A DNA stretch of 49,105 nucleotides from Gammaproteobacteria bacterium (GCA_035279405.1 DATEHU010000052.1:1-49105); one strand, 5' to 3'. Positions 9,737-21,221 are shown, numbered from the stretch's first letter. Notes: a model not told the origin generated them from the letters alone. Numbers and translations: made by a program.

Positions 9737-10972
9737 ATGAAACGTCCTGCTGATTTTGCCAAGCTTCCCGATGCGGGCCTGCCCGCACGCATGCAGCGCG
9801 TGTATGCGGGTTTGCGGCACGATCTGCATCTGGATTTGTGGTTCCCGCGGGCGCCGCTGGCTGTTGCGGTCGCGCTCTTTGGCCTGCTGAGGATTTCCCC
9901 GGAGATTCCCCGCGCCCTGGGCCTGCATCTGATCAATGCCGGCGGTACGGTGCAGTCCGCAGCGCTCATGCATTCGGTGGCGCACGGCGTACCCGCCATC
10001 GTGATCGGGGTATTTCTGATCATCATGGCCATCGGCCTGCAGTTGCGTTCGCGGCTCGCCTGGGTGATCGTGCTGCTGATTCTGGCCACGGATCTGGCGC
10101 TCGGCATCGCGGATTATTCCGCGACGTCGGGCTACATGCTGGCCGCCAACGCGATCCTGCTGGTGGCCACGCTCGCCGCGTATCGCAGTTTCCAGCGCAG
10201 CAGCGTGGCTGCCGGCACCTTGTTCGCGGTTACCAGCATCGCCTTGCTGTTGGCGTACGCGGTGTTCGGTAGCTATGAGCTGGGCGCGGAATTCAAGCCG
10301 CCGATCACCGATCTCGCAACCGCGCTGTATTTTTCCGTGGTCACCATGACCACCGTGGGTTACGGCGACATCACGCCGCAGACCATCGAAGCCAAACTGT
10401 TCGTCGTCTCGTTCATCATACTGGCGGTGGCCATATTTGCCGTATCCTTGGGAGCCATCCTGGTTCCGGTCATCAACGGGCGGATTGCCTCGCTTTTGCG
10501 GCCCGGGGAGCGAAAAATGCAGCGCAGCGACCATTACGTCATCGTCGGCAAGACGCCACTGGGTTACAACACCTGCAAAGAGTTGCGTGCGCGCGGCCAG
10601 CAAGTCACTTTCATCCACGACTCGACCGCTCGCGCGGAGACGGACATCGAACTCGACGTCGTGACCGGCAACCCTAGCGATCTGGATGTGCTGCGCCGTG
10701 CCGGCGCCGAACGCGCACGCGCCGTGCTGGCGCTGAGCGAGGACGACGCTGAAAACGCTTTCGTGGTGCTGGCCATGCGCGAGTTGGCGGAAAAGGTCAA
10801 GACCGTGGCCGTGGTGCATCACAGCCGCAACCTGGCCAGCGTCAAGCGCGTGCGCCCGGATCTCATCGTGTCGCCGCAGGTTCTGGGCGGCGAACTGCTG
10901 GCCATGGCCTTGAGCGGAGAAGACATCAATACCGATACCCTGCTGGACCAATTGCTGCATTTCCGCGCCTGA
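9737..10972 (+). CDS. kch: Voltage-gated-type K+ channel with RCK domain (Kch-like)
   Basis: An inner-membrane potassium channel. In the 411-residue protein about six membrane segments occupy residues 30-250. The selectivity filter T-V-G-Y-G-D is at 206-211 (after MT-T), followed by the last pore helix. A cytoplasmic RCK/TrkA-N domain begins near residue 265 with the nucleotide-binding VIVGKTPLG and runs to the end. E. coli Kch is 417 residues with the same architecture. The S4-like segment has few arginines, so real voltage sensing is not evident. Kch is a name by architecture; other two-part RCK channels share it. Confidence 0.88.
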   Translation: MKRPADFAKLPDAGLPARMQRVYAGLRHDLHLDLWFPRAPLAVAVALFGLLRISPEIPRALGLHLINAGGTVQSAALMHSVAHGVPAIVIGVFLIIMAIGLQLRSRLAWVIVLLILATDLALGIADYSATSGYMLAANAILLVATLAAYRSFQRSSVAAGTLFAVTSIALLLAYAVFGSYELGAEFKPPITDLATALYFSVVTMTTVGYGDITPQTIEAKLFVVSFIILAVAIFAVSLGAILVPVINGRIASLLRPGERKMQRSDHYVIVGKTPLGYNTCKELRARGQQVTFIHDSTARAETDIELDVVTGNPSDLDVLRRAGAERARAVLALSEDDAENAFVVLAMRELAEKVKTVAVVHHSRNLASVKRVRPDLIVSPQVLGGELLAMALSGEDINTDTLLDQLLHFRA

Positions 10973-10988
10973 AGCAGCCGCCCGCGTG

Positions 10989-10994
10989 TAAAAT
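10989..10994 (+). promoter_or_regulatory. Possible -10 element for gltX
   Basis: The hexamer TAAAAT lies 30 nt before the gltX start in the short gap after the channel gene. No good -35 sits 16-18 bases upstream, so this is a weak call resting on the -10 match and position only. Confidence 0.35.
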
Positions 10995-11024
10995 GCGCAC
11001 CCGGATTTACCTCCCGTACCCCGC

Positions 11025-12431
11025 ATGACTGTCCGCACCCGCTTCGCTCCGAGTCCCACCGGCTACCTGCACATCGGCGGCGCGCGCACCGCACTGTTCT
11101 GCTGGCTGTACGCACGCCATCACGGCGGCACGTTCGTGCTGCGTATCGAGGACACGGATCGCGAGCGCTCCACGCCCGAGGCGGTGCAGGCCATTCTCGA
11201 CGGCATGGCATGGCTGGAGCTCAGGCCTGATGAGGGCCCGTATTATCAGACGCGGCGCTTTGACCGCTATCGCGAGGTAGCCGCCCAGCTGCTGCAATCG
11301 GGGCACGCGTATCACTGCTATTGCACCAAGCAGGAACTCGAACAGATGCGCACCGAACAGCTGGCGCACAAGCGCAAGCCGCGCTACGACGGACGTTGCC
11401 GCGGGCGCCACGAGCCGCGCCCCGGTGTCGCACCGGTATTGCGCTTCAAGAATCCGCAGACCGGCCAGACGGTGGTGAATGATCTGGTACGTGGCCGGGT
11501 GGTATTCGACAACGCGGAACTCGATGATCTCATCATCCAGCGTTCGGACGGCGCGCCCACCTACAATTTCAGCGTGGTTGTAGACGACATGGACATGCGC
11601 ATCACGCATGTGATCCGCGGCGACGATCATCTGAACAACACGCCGCGCCAAATCAACATCTTCAAGGCGCTGGGGGCGGAGTCGCCCGAGTATGCGCACC
11701 TGCCGATGATCCTGGGCCCGGATGGCGCCAAGCTTTCCAAGCGCCACGGTGCGGTGAGCGTGATGCAATACCGCGAGGACGGCTTTCTGTCCGCGGCACT
11801 GCTGAATTATCTGGTGCGTCTCGGCTGGTCACACGGCGACCAGGAAATCTTCACGCGTGAACAGATGATCGCGTATTTCGAGCTGGGCGACGTGAATCAG
11901 TCGGCCTCGGCCATCAATCCCGAAAAACTCCTGTGGCTGAACCAGCAGTACATCAAAAGCGCCGATCCGCAGCGGCTCGCGGCCGAGTTGCGCTGGCATC
12001 TGTCGCGACTGGGTATCGAGACCGATGATGCCGCCAAGCTGGCTGCCGTGGTGCGTGCCCAAGCGGAGCGCGTCAAGACGCTCAAGGAGATGGCGGAGCA
12101 CAGCCGGTTCTTCTTCCAGAATTTTGCCGAATACGAACCAGGAGCGGCGCGCAAGCAGCTCACGGCCGAATCCCTGCCGGCACTCGAGGCGCTGCGCGCG
12201 CGGTTTGCCGCGCTCGGTGATTGGTCGGCCACGACCATTCACACAATTCTGGACGACATCGCTGCCGCGGCAGGCGGGAAGCTCGGCAAGGTTGCACAAC
12301 CGCTGCGCGTCGCGGTATCCGGTGGCACTGTGTCGCCGCCCATAGACCTGACGCTGGAAATCCTCGGCCGTGATGTCACGCTGCGCCGACTGGATCGCGC
12401 GCTCGCCTGGATCAGGACGCCAAACGCCTGA
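11025..12431 (+). CDS. gltX: Glutamate--tRNA ligase
   Basis: Charges tRNA-Glu with glutamate in the cytoplasm. The 468-residue class I synthetase has the HIGH-type motif H16-I-G-G near the N-terminus (SPTGYLHIGG) and the KMSKS-type motif K236-L-S-K-R. A zinc-knuckle-like C-Y-C...GRC block lies around residue 100. Length matches E. coli GltX (471). It is a single gene with a probable promoter in the 52-nt gap before it. A tRNA-Glu gene lies 490 nt downstream, which is a suggestive but not required pairing. Confidence 0.97.
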   Translation: MTVRTRFAPSPTGYLHIGGARTALFCWLYARHHGGTFVLRIEDTDRERSTPEAVQAILDGMAWLELRPDEGPYYQTRRFDRYREVAAQLLQSGHAYHCYCTKQELEQMRTEQLAHKRKPRYDGRCRGRHEPRPGVAPVLRFKNPQTGQTVVNDLVRGRVVFDNAELDDLIIQRSDGAPTYNFSVVVDDMDMRITHVIRGDDHLNNTPRQINIFKALGAESPEYAHLPMILGPDGAKLSKRHGAVSVMQYREDGFLSAALLNYLVRLGWSHGDQEIFTREQMIAYFELGDVNQSASAINPEKLLWLNQQYIKSADPQRLAAELRWHLSRLGIETDDAAKLAAVVRAQAERVKTLKEMAEHSRFFFQNFAEYEPGAARKQLTAESLPALEALRARFAALGDWSATTIHTILDDIAAAAGGKLGKVAQPLRVAVSGGTVSPPIDLTLEILGRDVTLRRLDRALAWIRTPNA

Positions 12432-12447
12432 CGCAGCAGCGATTTGA

Positions 12448-12476
12448 TTGACAGCCCGCATGGCAGGCCGGAAAAT
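12448..12476 (+). promoter_or_regulatory. Promoter of tRNA-Ala
   Basis: A perfect -35 TTGACA (12448-12453) is followed after 17 bases by GAAAAT (12471-12476). Transcription would begin near 12483, a few bases before the mature tRNA-Ala 5' end at 12490. Confidence 0.7.
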
Positions 12477-12489
12477 ACGCGCCCCGCGT

Positions 12490-12565
12490 GGGGCTATAGC
12501 TCAGCTGGGAGAGCGCCTGCATGGCATGCAGGAGGTCGCCGGTTCGATCCCGGCTAGCTCCACCA
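12490..12565 (+). tRNA. tRNA-Ala (GGC)
   Basis: A complete 76-nt cloverleaf. The acceptor GGGGCTA pairs with TAGCTCC, including the G3:U70 pair that identifies alanine tRNAs. The anticodon loop ATGGCAT (12521-12527) gives GGC at 12523-12525. The T loop is TTCGATC and the CCA end is encoded. Confidence 0.97.
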
Positions 12566-12591
12566 GGATTGGAATCTTGGTTGGCACAGAA

Positions 12592-12852
12592 CCATCCATG
12601 GTGCGAAGTCCGGAGCCGCCATCCACGGCGGCTCGTTCGTCGCGGTGCGACGAACCCTTGGCGCGCAGTCCGGCCCGGACATCCTGTCCGGGCACTCGGC
12701 GGGGCGAAGCAGTGCTTCGACGAGTAGCAGCAGATTTGACCTGCTCGTAGAAATGTTTGTGTGGAGGGTTAATTGACCGTCCATGGTGCGCCTACCGGCC
12801 GCGACGTCCCTGTCGCTGCACTCGGCGGGGCGAAGCGATGCTTCGCCTGATA
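12592..12852 (+). repeat. Two copies of a hairpin-rich intergenic repeat between tRNA-Ala and tRNA-Glu
   Basis: Two related units, at about 12592-12722 and 12777-12852, share TCCATGGTGCG near their starts and an identical 19-mer (GCACTCGGCGGGGCGAAGC) at 12692-12710 and 12818-12836. Each then has TGCTTCG, which pairs with CGAAGCA or CGAAGC. The first unit carries extra hairpins: GCCGCC/GGCGGC and TTCGTCG/CGACGAA. No coding sequence is convincing. It looks like a dispersed non-coding repeat; the rest of the 354-nt gap (12566-12919) shows nothing else I recognise. Confidence 0.7.
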
Positions 12853-12919
12853 GTCTGGTCGGGAGCGAGCTCACCACTTGCGTCGACTTATGGTGATTTC
12901 GGAGACGTTTTTCCGCCTC

Positions 12920-12995
12920 GTCCCCATCGTCTAGAGGCCCAGGACATCGCCCTTTCACGGCGGTAACGGGGGTTCGAATCCCCCTGGGGACGCCA
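12920..12995 (+). tRNA. tRNA-Glu (TTC)
   Basis: A complete 76-nt cloverleaf. The acceptor GTCCCCA pairs with TGGGGAC. The anticodon stem TCGCC/GGCGG contains one wobble pair and encloses CTTTCAC, giving anticodon TTC at 12954-12956. The T loop is TTCGAAT and the CCA is encoded. No clear -35/-10 pair is visible just before it; it may be read with tRNA-Ala through the repeat. Confidence 0.97.
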
Positions 12996-13052
12996 ATTGC
13001 CGCTTATGCCACCGCCCGCGGCCTGTTTGCAGCCGCACGGGAAACCGTGATT

Positions 13053-13082
13053 TTGAGCGCGCCTGGGTATTGGGCGTACAAT
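13053..13082 (+). promoter_or_regulatory. Promoter of kup
   Basis: TTGAGC (13053-13058) and TACAAT (13077-13082) are separated by 18 bases. Transcription would start near 13089 and give a leader of about 130 nt before kup. Confidence 0.6.
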
Positions 13083-13152
13083 GCGCGCCCGAAACCGTAC
13101 AAAAATTGGCGCTAGCGCCGCAGAAATCTTCAGCAACGATCCATCGAGGTGT

Positions 13153-13191
13153 ACCGGCTGGTGCTCGCATGAGACCGGCCGGTTGTGTTTT
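13153..13191 (+). promoter_or_regulatory. Long hairpin in the kup leader, possible attenuator
   Basis: ACCGGCTGGT (13153-13162) pairs over all ten bases with ACCGGCCGGT (13174-13183), and an inner CTC/GAG extends the stem around a GCAT loop. TGTGTTTT follows. The shape is like an intrinsic terminator with an imperfect T run. It ends 29 nt before the kup start, so it sits inside the mRNA leader rather than at a gene end. A function in attenuation is inference. Confidence 0.5.
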
Positions 13192-13219
13192 GGGTATGGC
13201 CGGACGGGCGAGGCGCTGA

Positions 13220-15220
13220 GTGAACAAGCCGGAATCATATAGCGTCAGCCACGGCCTGCGATCCGGCATCGCTAACGGCGACACCGCGGGCCGCAAGCGT
13301 TTGTTGGGCCTGAGTCTCGGCGCCTTGGGGGTGGTATACGGCGACATCGGTACCAGTCCGCTGTACGTAATGTCGAGTGCGTTTTCCGGCGGCTATGGAC
13401 TCAGCATGACGCCGGAAAACGTGCTCGGCGTGGTGTCACTGGTACTTTGGACGCTGATCATCATCGTCTGCATCAAATACCAGGTGTTCGTCATGCGCGC
13501 CGACAACAAGGGCGAAGGCGGCATACTGGCGCTGCTGTCGTTGCTCGATCCCTGGCGCCTGCGGCGCAGCAAGCGCTCGCGCGTACTGGTCGCGATCGGG
13601 GTGTTCGGAGCCGCGCTGCTGTACGGGGACGGCATGCTCACGCCGGCGATTTCGGTGTTGAGCGCCATGGAAGGTCTGCAGGTCGCGACCCCGACGATCA
13701 GCCGCTCGGTGATCATCGCGGTCACCGTGATTGTGTTGTTGCTGCTATTTGTGTTCCAGAAGAACGGCACGCGACGCGTAGGTTTTGTATTCGGGCCGAT
13801 CATGATGATCTGGTTTGTGGTCATCGGACTGCTGGGCCTGATTGCCATCATCCAGTATCCGGCGGTGCTGGTGGCCATAAATCCGGCGTATGCGCTGGAT
13901 TTCATTTTCCATCACGGTTTCGCCGACATCGTGGTGCTGGGCGCAGTGTTTCTGTGCGTCACCGGTGCGGAAGCGCTGTATGCGGATGTCGGGCATTTCG
14001 GCAAGGCACCGATACGCTTTTCGTGGTTTTTCTATGTAATGCCGGCGCTGCTGCTGAATTACTTCGGCCAGGCCGCTGCGATTCTCGCGCATCCCGGCCA
14101 GACCGTGGCGCAGCCGTTCTACAATCTTGCGCCGTCCTGGTTCCTGTATCCCATGGTGGTGCTGGCCACGGCCGCCGCCGTGATTGCTTCGCAGGCGATC
14201 ATCTCCGGTGCGTTCTCGCTCATGAGCCAGGCCATCCAGCTCGGACAGAGCCCGCGCCTGACCATTGTGCGCACCTCGGCGGACAAGGAAGGCCAGATTT
14301 ACATTCCCTCGCTCAACTGGATACTGGGTATCGCCACGATCCTGATCGTGCTCGGATTCAAAAGCTCCGAACACCTCGCCGCGGCCTACGGCGTGGCGGT
14401 GAGTTCCACGATGCTGCTCACCACCATGCTGCTGTTTCTCGTCATGCGCGAGCACTGGCGCTGGCCCATGGCGGTGGTGGCGCCGATCATCGGCTGTTTT
14501 CTCATCGTGGATTTTGTCTACTTCCTCGCCAACATCTTCAAAATCTGGGATGGCGGCTGGTTTCCGCTGCTGGTCGGACTGGTGGGCTTCACCATCATGA
14601 CCACCTGGGCCACCGGACGGCAGAATCTCATTGACCGGCTGCGCGCCAGTACCCAGCCGCTGGACGCTTTTCTGGATCATATCCGCAGTCTGCAGCCGGT
14701 GCGCGTGCCCGGTACCGGGATTTTCATGACTGCGCCCAATCTCGGCACGCCGCCCATGCTGCAGCATCACCTGGAGCACAATCAGGTGCTGCACGAGCAG
14801 GTGGTGCTGCTCACCGTGCTTACCGAGGACGTGCCGTTCGTGCATCCGCAGCGCCGCCTGCAGGTGGAGCGGCTGGAACTTGGCTTTTACCGCGTGCTTG
14901 CGCATTACGGCTTCATGCAGATTCCCAATGTGCCGCAGGCACTGCGGCGTGCGCGGGATTTTGGCCTCAACATTGACCCGGATACCACCACCTACTATAT
15001 CGGTCGGGAAACGCTGGTGCCCACGCGCAACATGCCCACGATGATGGCGTGGCGCGAAAGGTTGTTCTCCTACATGTCGCGCAATGCCATCCGTGCCACC
15101 GACTTCTACCAGATTCCTCCGGACCGTACCGTGGAACTGGGCCTGCGGCTGCGGTTTGCGGAGATCCGGCCGTCGCGCATGACGCCGCCGCCACCCCCGC
15201 CGCCGCCGTCAAAATTGTGA
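13220..15220 (+). CDS. kup: Low-affinity K+ uptake protein Kup
   Basis: A K+/H+ symporter of the KUP/HAK family in the inner membrane. The 666-residue protein has the family's N-terminal signature GVVYGDIGTSPLYV (about residues 38-51), the block YGDGMLTPAISVLSA, about 12 membrane segments to residue 480 and a long cytoplasmic C-terminal domain. E. coli Kup is 622 residues. The start is GTG with only a weak Shine-Dalgarno (GAGGCG). The C-terminus ends in a run of eight prolines and SKL, unusual and likely to need EF-P for translation. The stop is 7 nt before the DedA gene. Confidence 0.95.
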   Translation: MNKPESYSVSHGLRSGIANGDTAGRKRLLGLSLGALGVVYGDIGTSPLYVMSSAFSGGYGLSMTPENVLGVVSLVLWTLIIIVCIKYQVFVMRADNKGEGGILALLSLLDPWRLRRSKRSRVLVAIGVFGAALLYGDGMLTPAISVLSAMEGLQVATPTISRSVIIAVTVIVLLLLFVFQKNGTRRVGFVFGPIMMIWFVVIGLLGLIAIIQYPAVLVAINPAYALDFIFHHGFADIVVLGAVFLCVTGAEALYADVGHFGKAPIRFSWFFYVMPALLLNYFGQAAAILAHPGQTVAQPFYNLAPSWFLYPMVVLATAAAVIASQAIISGAFSLMSQAIQLGQSPRLTIVRTSADKEGQIYIPSLNWILGIATILIVLGFKSSEHLAAAYGVAVSSTMLLTTMLLFLVMREHWRWPMAVVAPIIGCFLIVDFVYFLANIFKIWDGGWFPLLVGLVGFTIMTTWATGRQNLIDRLRASTQPLDAFLDHIRSLQPVRVPGTGIFMTAPNLGTPPMLQHHLEHNQVLHEQVVLLTVLTEDVPFVHPQRRLQVERLELGFYRVLAHYGFMQIPNVPQALRRARDFGLNIDPDTTTYYIGRETLVPTRNMPTMMAWRERLFSYMSRNAIRATDFYQIPPDRTVELGLRLRFAEIRPSRMTPPPPPPPPSKL

Positions 15221-15227
15221 GAGCCGG

Positions 15228-15860
15228 ATGATCGCCAAACTGGTGGCGCTCGTCGCCGGCTTCATCGTCGCGACAATCTCGACGCTCGGTTACGGCGGCG
15301 TGGTGCTGCTCATGGCCATCGAGAGCGCCTGCATTCCGTTGCCCTCGGAAATCATCATGCCGTTCGCCGGCTACCTGGTATTCCGCGGCGAGCTGCACCT
15401 GTGGTTGGTGGCCTGTGCCGGAGGCCTGGGCTGCGTGCTGGGTTCGCTGGTGGCCTACTGGGTCGGCGCCTGGGGCGGGCGGCCGCTGGTGGAGAAGTAC
15501 GGCCGCTATATATTGGTATCGCATCACGATCTGGATGTGGCCGACCGCTGGTTTCAGCGTCACGGCGACATCATCGTTTTCGTCGGCCGCTTGCTGCCGC
15601 TGGTGCGCACCTTCATTGCCTTTCCCGCGGGCGTGGCGCGCATGCCGCTGGTCAAGTTCATCGTCTATACCTTCATCGGTTCCTTCATCTGGTGCTGGGC
15701 GCTCGCCTGGATCGGTCTGCGCCTGGGCGAGCACTGGGATACGCTCGGCCCGTGGTTTCACCGCTTCGATACCGTGATCGTGGTGATCGTGGTGTTGGGC
15801 TTTCTCTGGTATGTGTGGAGGCATGTGCGCAACCTGCGCCGCCCGCGGGTTGACAGCTAG
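15228..15860 (+). CDS. DedA family membrane protein (VTT domain)
   Basis: A 210-residue inner-membrane protein of the DedA/SNARE-associated family, whose members act in lipid carrier (undecaprenyl phosphate, phospholipid) translocation and envelope integrity. Visible are the re-entrant-loop block ESACIPLPSEIIMPFAGYL (about 28-46) with the family Glu and Pro, GSLVAYWVGAWGGR, and the arginine motif FVGRLLPLVRTFIAFPAGVARM (about 119-140). It lies 7 nt after kup and is probably co-transcribed. The metF promoter overlaps its last codons. Confidence 0.9.
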   Translation: MIAKLVALVAGFIVATISTLGYGGVVLLMAIESACIPLPSEIIMPFAGYLVFRGELHLWLVACAGGLGCVLGSLVAYWVGAWGGRPLVEKYGRYILVSHHDLDVADRWFQRHGDIIVFVGRLLPLVRTFIAFPAGVARMPLVKFIVYTFIGSFIWCWALAWIGLRLGEHWDTLGPWFHRFDTVIVVIVVLGFLWYVWRHVRNLRRPRVDS

Positions 15861-15878
15861 GACCTGAGAGTTAATAAT
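15850..15878 (+). promoter_or_regulatory. Promoter of the metF-metH riboswitch transcript
   Basis: A perfect -35 TTGACA (15850-15855) and AATAAT (15873-15878), a 5-of-6 match to the -10 consensus, are separated by the ideal 17 bases. Transcription should begin near 15885, exactly where the aptamer begins. The -35 lies inside the last codons of the DedA gene. Confidence 0.8.
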
Positions 15879-15884
15879 TCTCCC

Positions 15885-15940
15885 TGCGCCGATTTGATAC
15901 TCAGCTTGCGGGCGCCTTATAAATACGGCTAAAGCGGGGT
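15885..15940 (+). promoter_or_regulatory. SAM-II-like riboswitch aptamer
   Basis: This 56-nt element matches what I know of the SAM-II class block by block: P1 GCGCC (15886-15890) with GGCGC (15911-15915), GATTTGA at 15891-15897, CTTGC in the loop, an A/T-rich joiner with TAAA, and GCTAAA at 15928-15933. A pseudoknot helix is possible between 15899-15905 (ACTCAGC) and 15934-15940 (GCGGGGT), with one A-G mismatch. SAM-II binds S-adenosylmethionine and represses methionine genes. The following gene pair, metF-metH, fits. Most known examples are from alphaproteobacteria. SAM-I and SAH classes were considered and do not fit the motifs. Identification is by eye, without a covariance search. Confidence 0.85.
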
Positions 15941-15948
15941 CGCAAATG

Positions 15949-15980
15949 ACCTGCTTGGCAAACGCTGAGCGGGTTTTTTT
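15949..15980 (+). terminator. Riboswitch-controlled intrinsic terminator
   Basis: ACCTGCTTGGC (15949-15959) pairs over 11 positions (three G-U) with GCTGAGCGGGT (15964-15974) around an AAAC loop, then a T run to 15980. A competing antiterminator exists: AGCGGGGTC (15933-15941) pairs with GACCTGCT (15948-15955) around GCAAAT. Its 5' strand is the 3' strand of the aptamer pseudoknot. When ligand holds that strand, the antiterminator cannot form and the terminator should, so metF-metH would be off with high SAM. Confidence 0.85.
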
Positions 15981-16032
15981 GTGTCCGTGATTGAGCGGGT
16001 GGGCGGAAGTCGGGCTTGACTGGCGTGCGCGC

Positions 16033-16955
16033 ATGAACCAGCTATCTACCTCTTGGGATCGCCAGGCGTTCCCGGTGCCTCCGGCGGTCTCTTTTGAATT
16101 CTTTCCGCCGAACACTGAGCAGTTGCAACAGAAATTGTGGCAGGCATTCGAGCGCTTGGCGCCGCTCGCGCCGCGCTTCGTGTCGGTCACCTACGGCGCC
16201 GGGGGTTCGACCCGCGAGCGCACCCACGAAACCGTCGTCAGCATCCAGCGCGAGCTCGGCCTGGTGCCGGCGGCGCATCTCACCTGCGTGGGCTCCGATA
16301 AAACCGAAATTGAATCTATTGCGCATCGTTACTGGCAGGCTGGCATACGTCACATCGTGGCATTGCGCGGTGATCCGCCGGAAGGCGAGGGCAAATTTGC
16401 ACCGCATCCACATGGTTATACCTGTGCCGCTGAATTGGTAGCCGGACTCAAGAAGATCGCTGATTTCGAAATCAGCGTGGCAGCCCATCCGGAAACCCAT
16501 CCCGACGCAGTGTCGGCACAAGCCGATCTGGAAAATCTCAAGCGCAAGCAGGACGCCGGCGCGGCCCGCGGCATCACCCAGTTCTTCTTCGACGTGGAAG
16601 TGTTCCTGCGTTTCCGCGACAAGGCCGCCAAGGCCGGCGTCAGCATGCCGCTGGTGCCGGGCATTCTGCCGGTTACCAACTTCCGGCAGGTGCGCAAGTT
16701 CGCCGTGCGCTGCGGCGCGAGCGTACCGCCGGCGCTGGCGCGCCACTTCGAGGGACTGGATGACGACCCCGAAACCCGCATGCTCGTGGCGGCGCATGTG
16801 GCGGGCGAGCAGTGCCGCCGGCTGCAGGCCGAAGGGGTGCAGGAGTTTCATTTCTACACGCTCAACCGCGCGGAATTGACGCGCGCCATCTGTCATCTGC
16901 TCGGCATGCGTGCTGGGCAAGCTGTGGTGCAAAACCACAGCGCCTCCGGCGTCTG

Positions 16956-16956
<1 letters not shown>
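16033..16956 (+). CDS. metF: 5,10-methylenetetrahydrofolate reductase
   Basis: Reduces methylene-THF to 5-methyl-THF, the methyl donor for MetH, using an FAD cofactor in the cytoplasm. The 307-residue protein begins near [15 protein letters not shown], the family start with the catalytic Glu, and keeps [30 protein letters not shown] and [13 protein letters not shown]. coli MetF is 296 residues. I chose the ATG at 16033; an in-frame TTG at 15991 sits just after the terminator and adds a non-conserved stretch. The stop TGA overlaps the metH start by one base (TGATG), so translation is coupled. Confidence 0.95.
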
Positions 16957-20645
<3,689 letters not shown>

Positions 20646-20708
20646 GAAAGCAGCGGGCGATGATCCTCGTGCCCCGCGGGCAGAGGGGTGGCGCCAACGG
20701 CCGATGAA

Positions 20709-20740
20709 CGCCGGGTTTACCGCCGGCCTGTCTTTTTTTT
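20709..20740 (+). terminator. Intrinsic terminator after metH
   Basis: A short stem GCCGG/CCGGC within 20710-20728 is followed by CTGTC and eight T residues (20733-20740). It is the only good stop signal between metH and the next gene. Confidence 0.7.
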
Positions 20741-20833
20741 CCTTCGGCCGCCGTCAACCCATACCCGGCAGGCCCGTTTTCGCACCCAAGGCCGGGAAAC
20801 CCCGCCGACATCAACCTTGAGGAGATTGAGACC

Positions 20834-21196
20834 ATGAAACTGACAACTGCACTCGTTGCCGGCACGCTGCTGGCCCTGTCTGCCAGCCCGCTGGTGTTTG
20901 CCCAGCAGACCCCGAGCGCGGCTCCGGCCGTGACCCCGGCTCCGGCGACCACACCCCAGCAGAAAGAAACCCGCAAGATCCACCGGGACAACCGCGACAT
21001 CCGCGCGGACAAGCGCGACGTGCGCCAGGATCAGCGCCAGGTCAACAAGGACGTGAGCCAGGGCAAGTTCAAGAAAGCCCAGGCCCAGGAAAAGGACATG
21101 CGCCAGGACAAGAAGGACATCCGTCAAGACAAGAAAAACCGCCGTCATCTGCGCCACGAGCGCCACAAGCAGAATCACCCAGGTCATCGCGGGTAA
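20834..21196 (+). CDS. Small secreted protein with charged heptad-like repeats
   Basis: A 120-residue protein of unknown function. A clear signal peptide (residues 1-23, ending LVFAQQ) is followed by a Pro/Ala/Thr linker to about 40. A very basic repeat region follows with units of the form (N/K)RD(I/V)R(A/Q)D recurring every seven residues: NRDIRAD, KRDVRQD, QRQVNKD, then KDMRQDK and KDIRQDK. The end is His- and Arg-rich (HLRHERHKQNHPGH). Such a pattern should form a long charged helix or coiled coil in the periplasm and might bind acidic polymers or metals; this is inference. GAGGAG about 10 nt before the ATG supports the start. I do not recognise a named family. Confidence 0.8.
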   Translation: MKLTTALVAGTLLALSASPLVFAQQTPSAAPAVTPAPATTPQQKETRKIHRDNRDIRADKRDVRQDQRQVNKDVSQGKFKKAQAQEKDMRQDKKDIRQDKKNRRHLRHERHKQNHPGHRG

Positions 21197-21221
21197 TCTG
21201 ACTTAAGAGACCCTCGCGGTC

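Noticed and set aside
15885-15980. SAM-I, SAH or cobalamin riboswitch as alternative identity of the met leader
   Set aside because: None of their conserved cores is present, whereas the GATTTGA, CTTGC and GCTAAA blocks and the P1/pseudoknot layout fit SAM-II.
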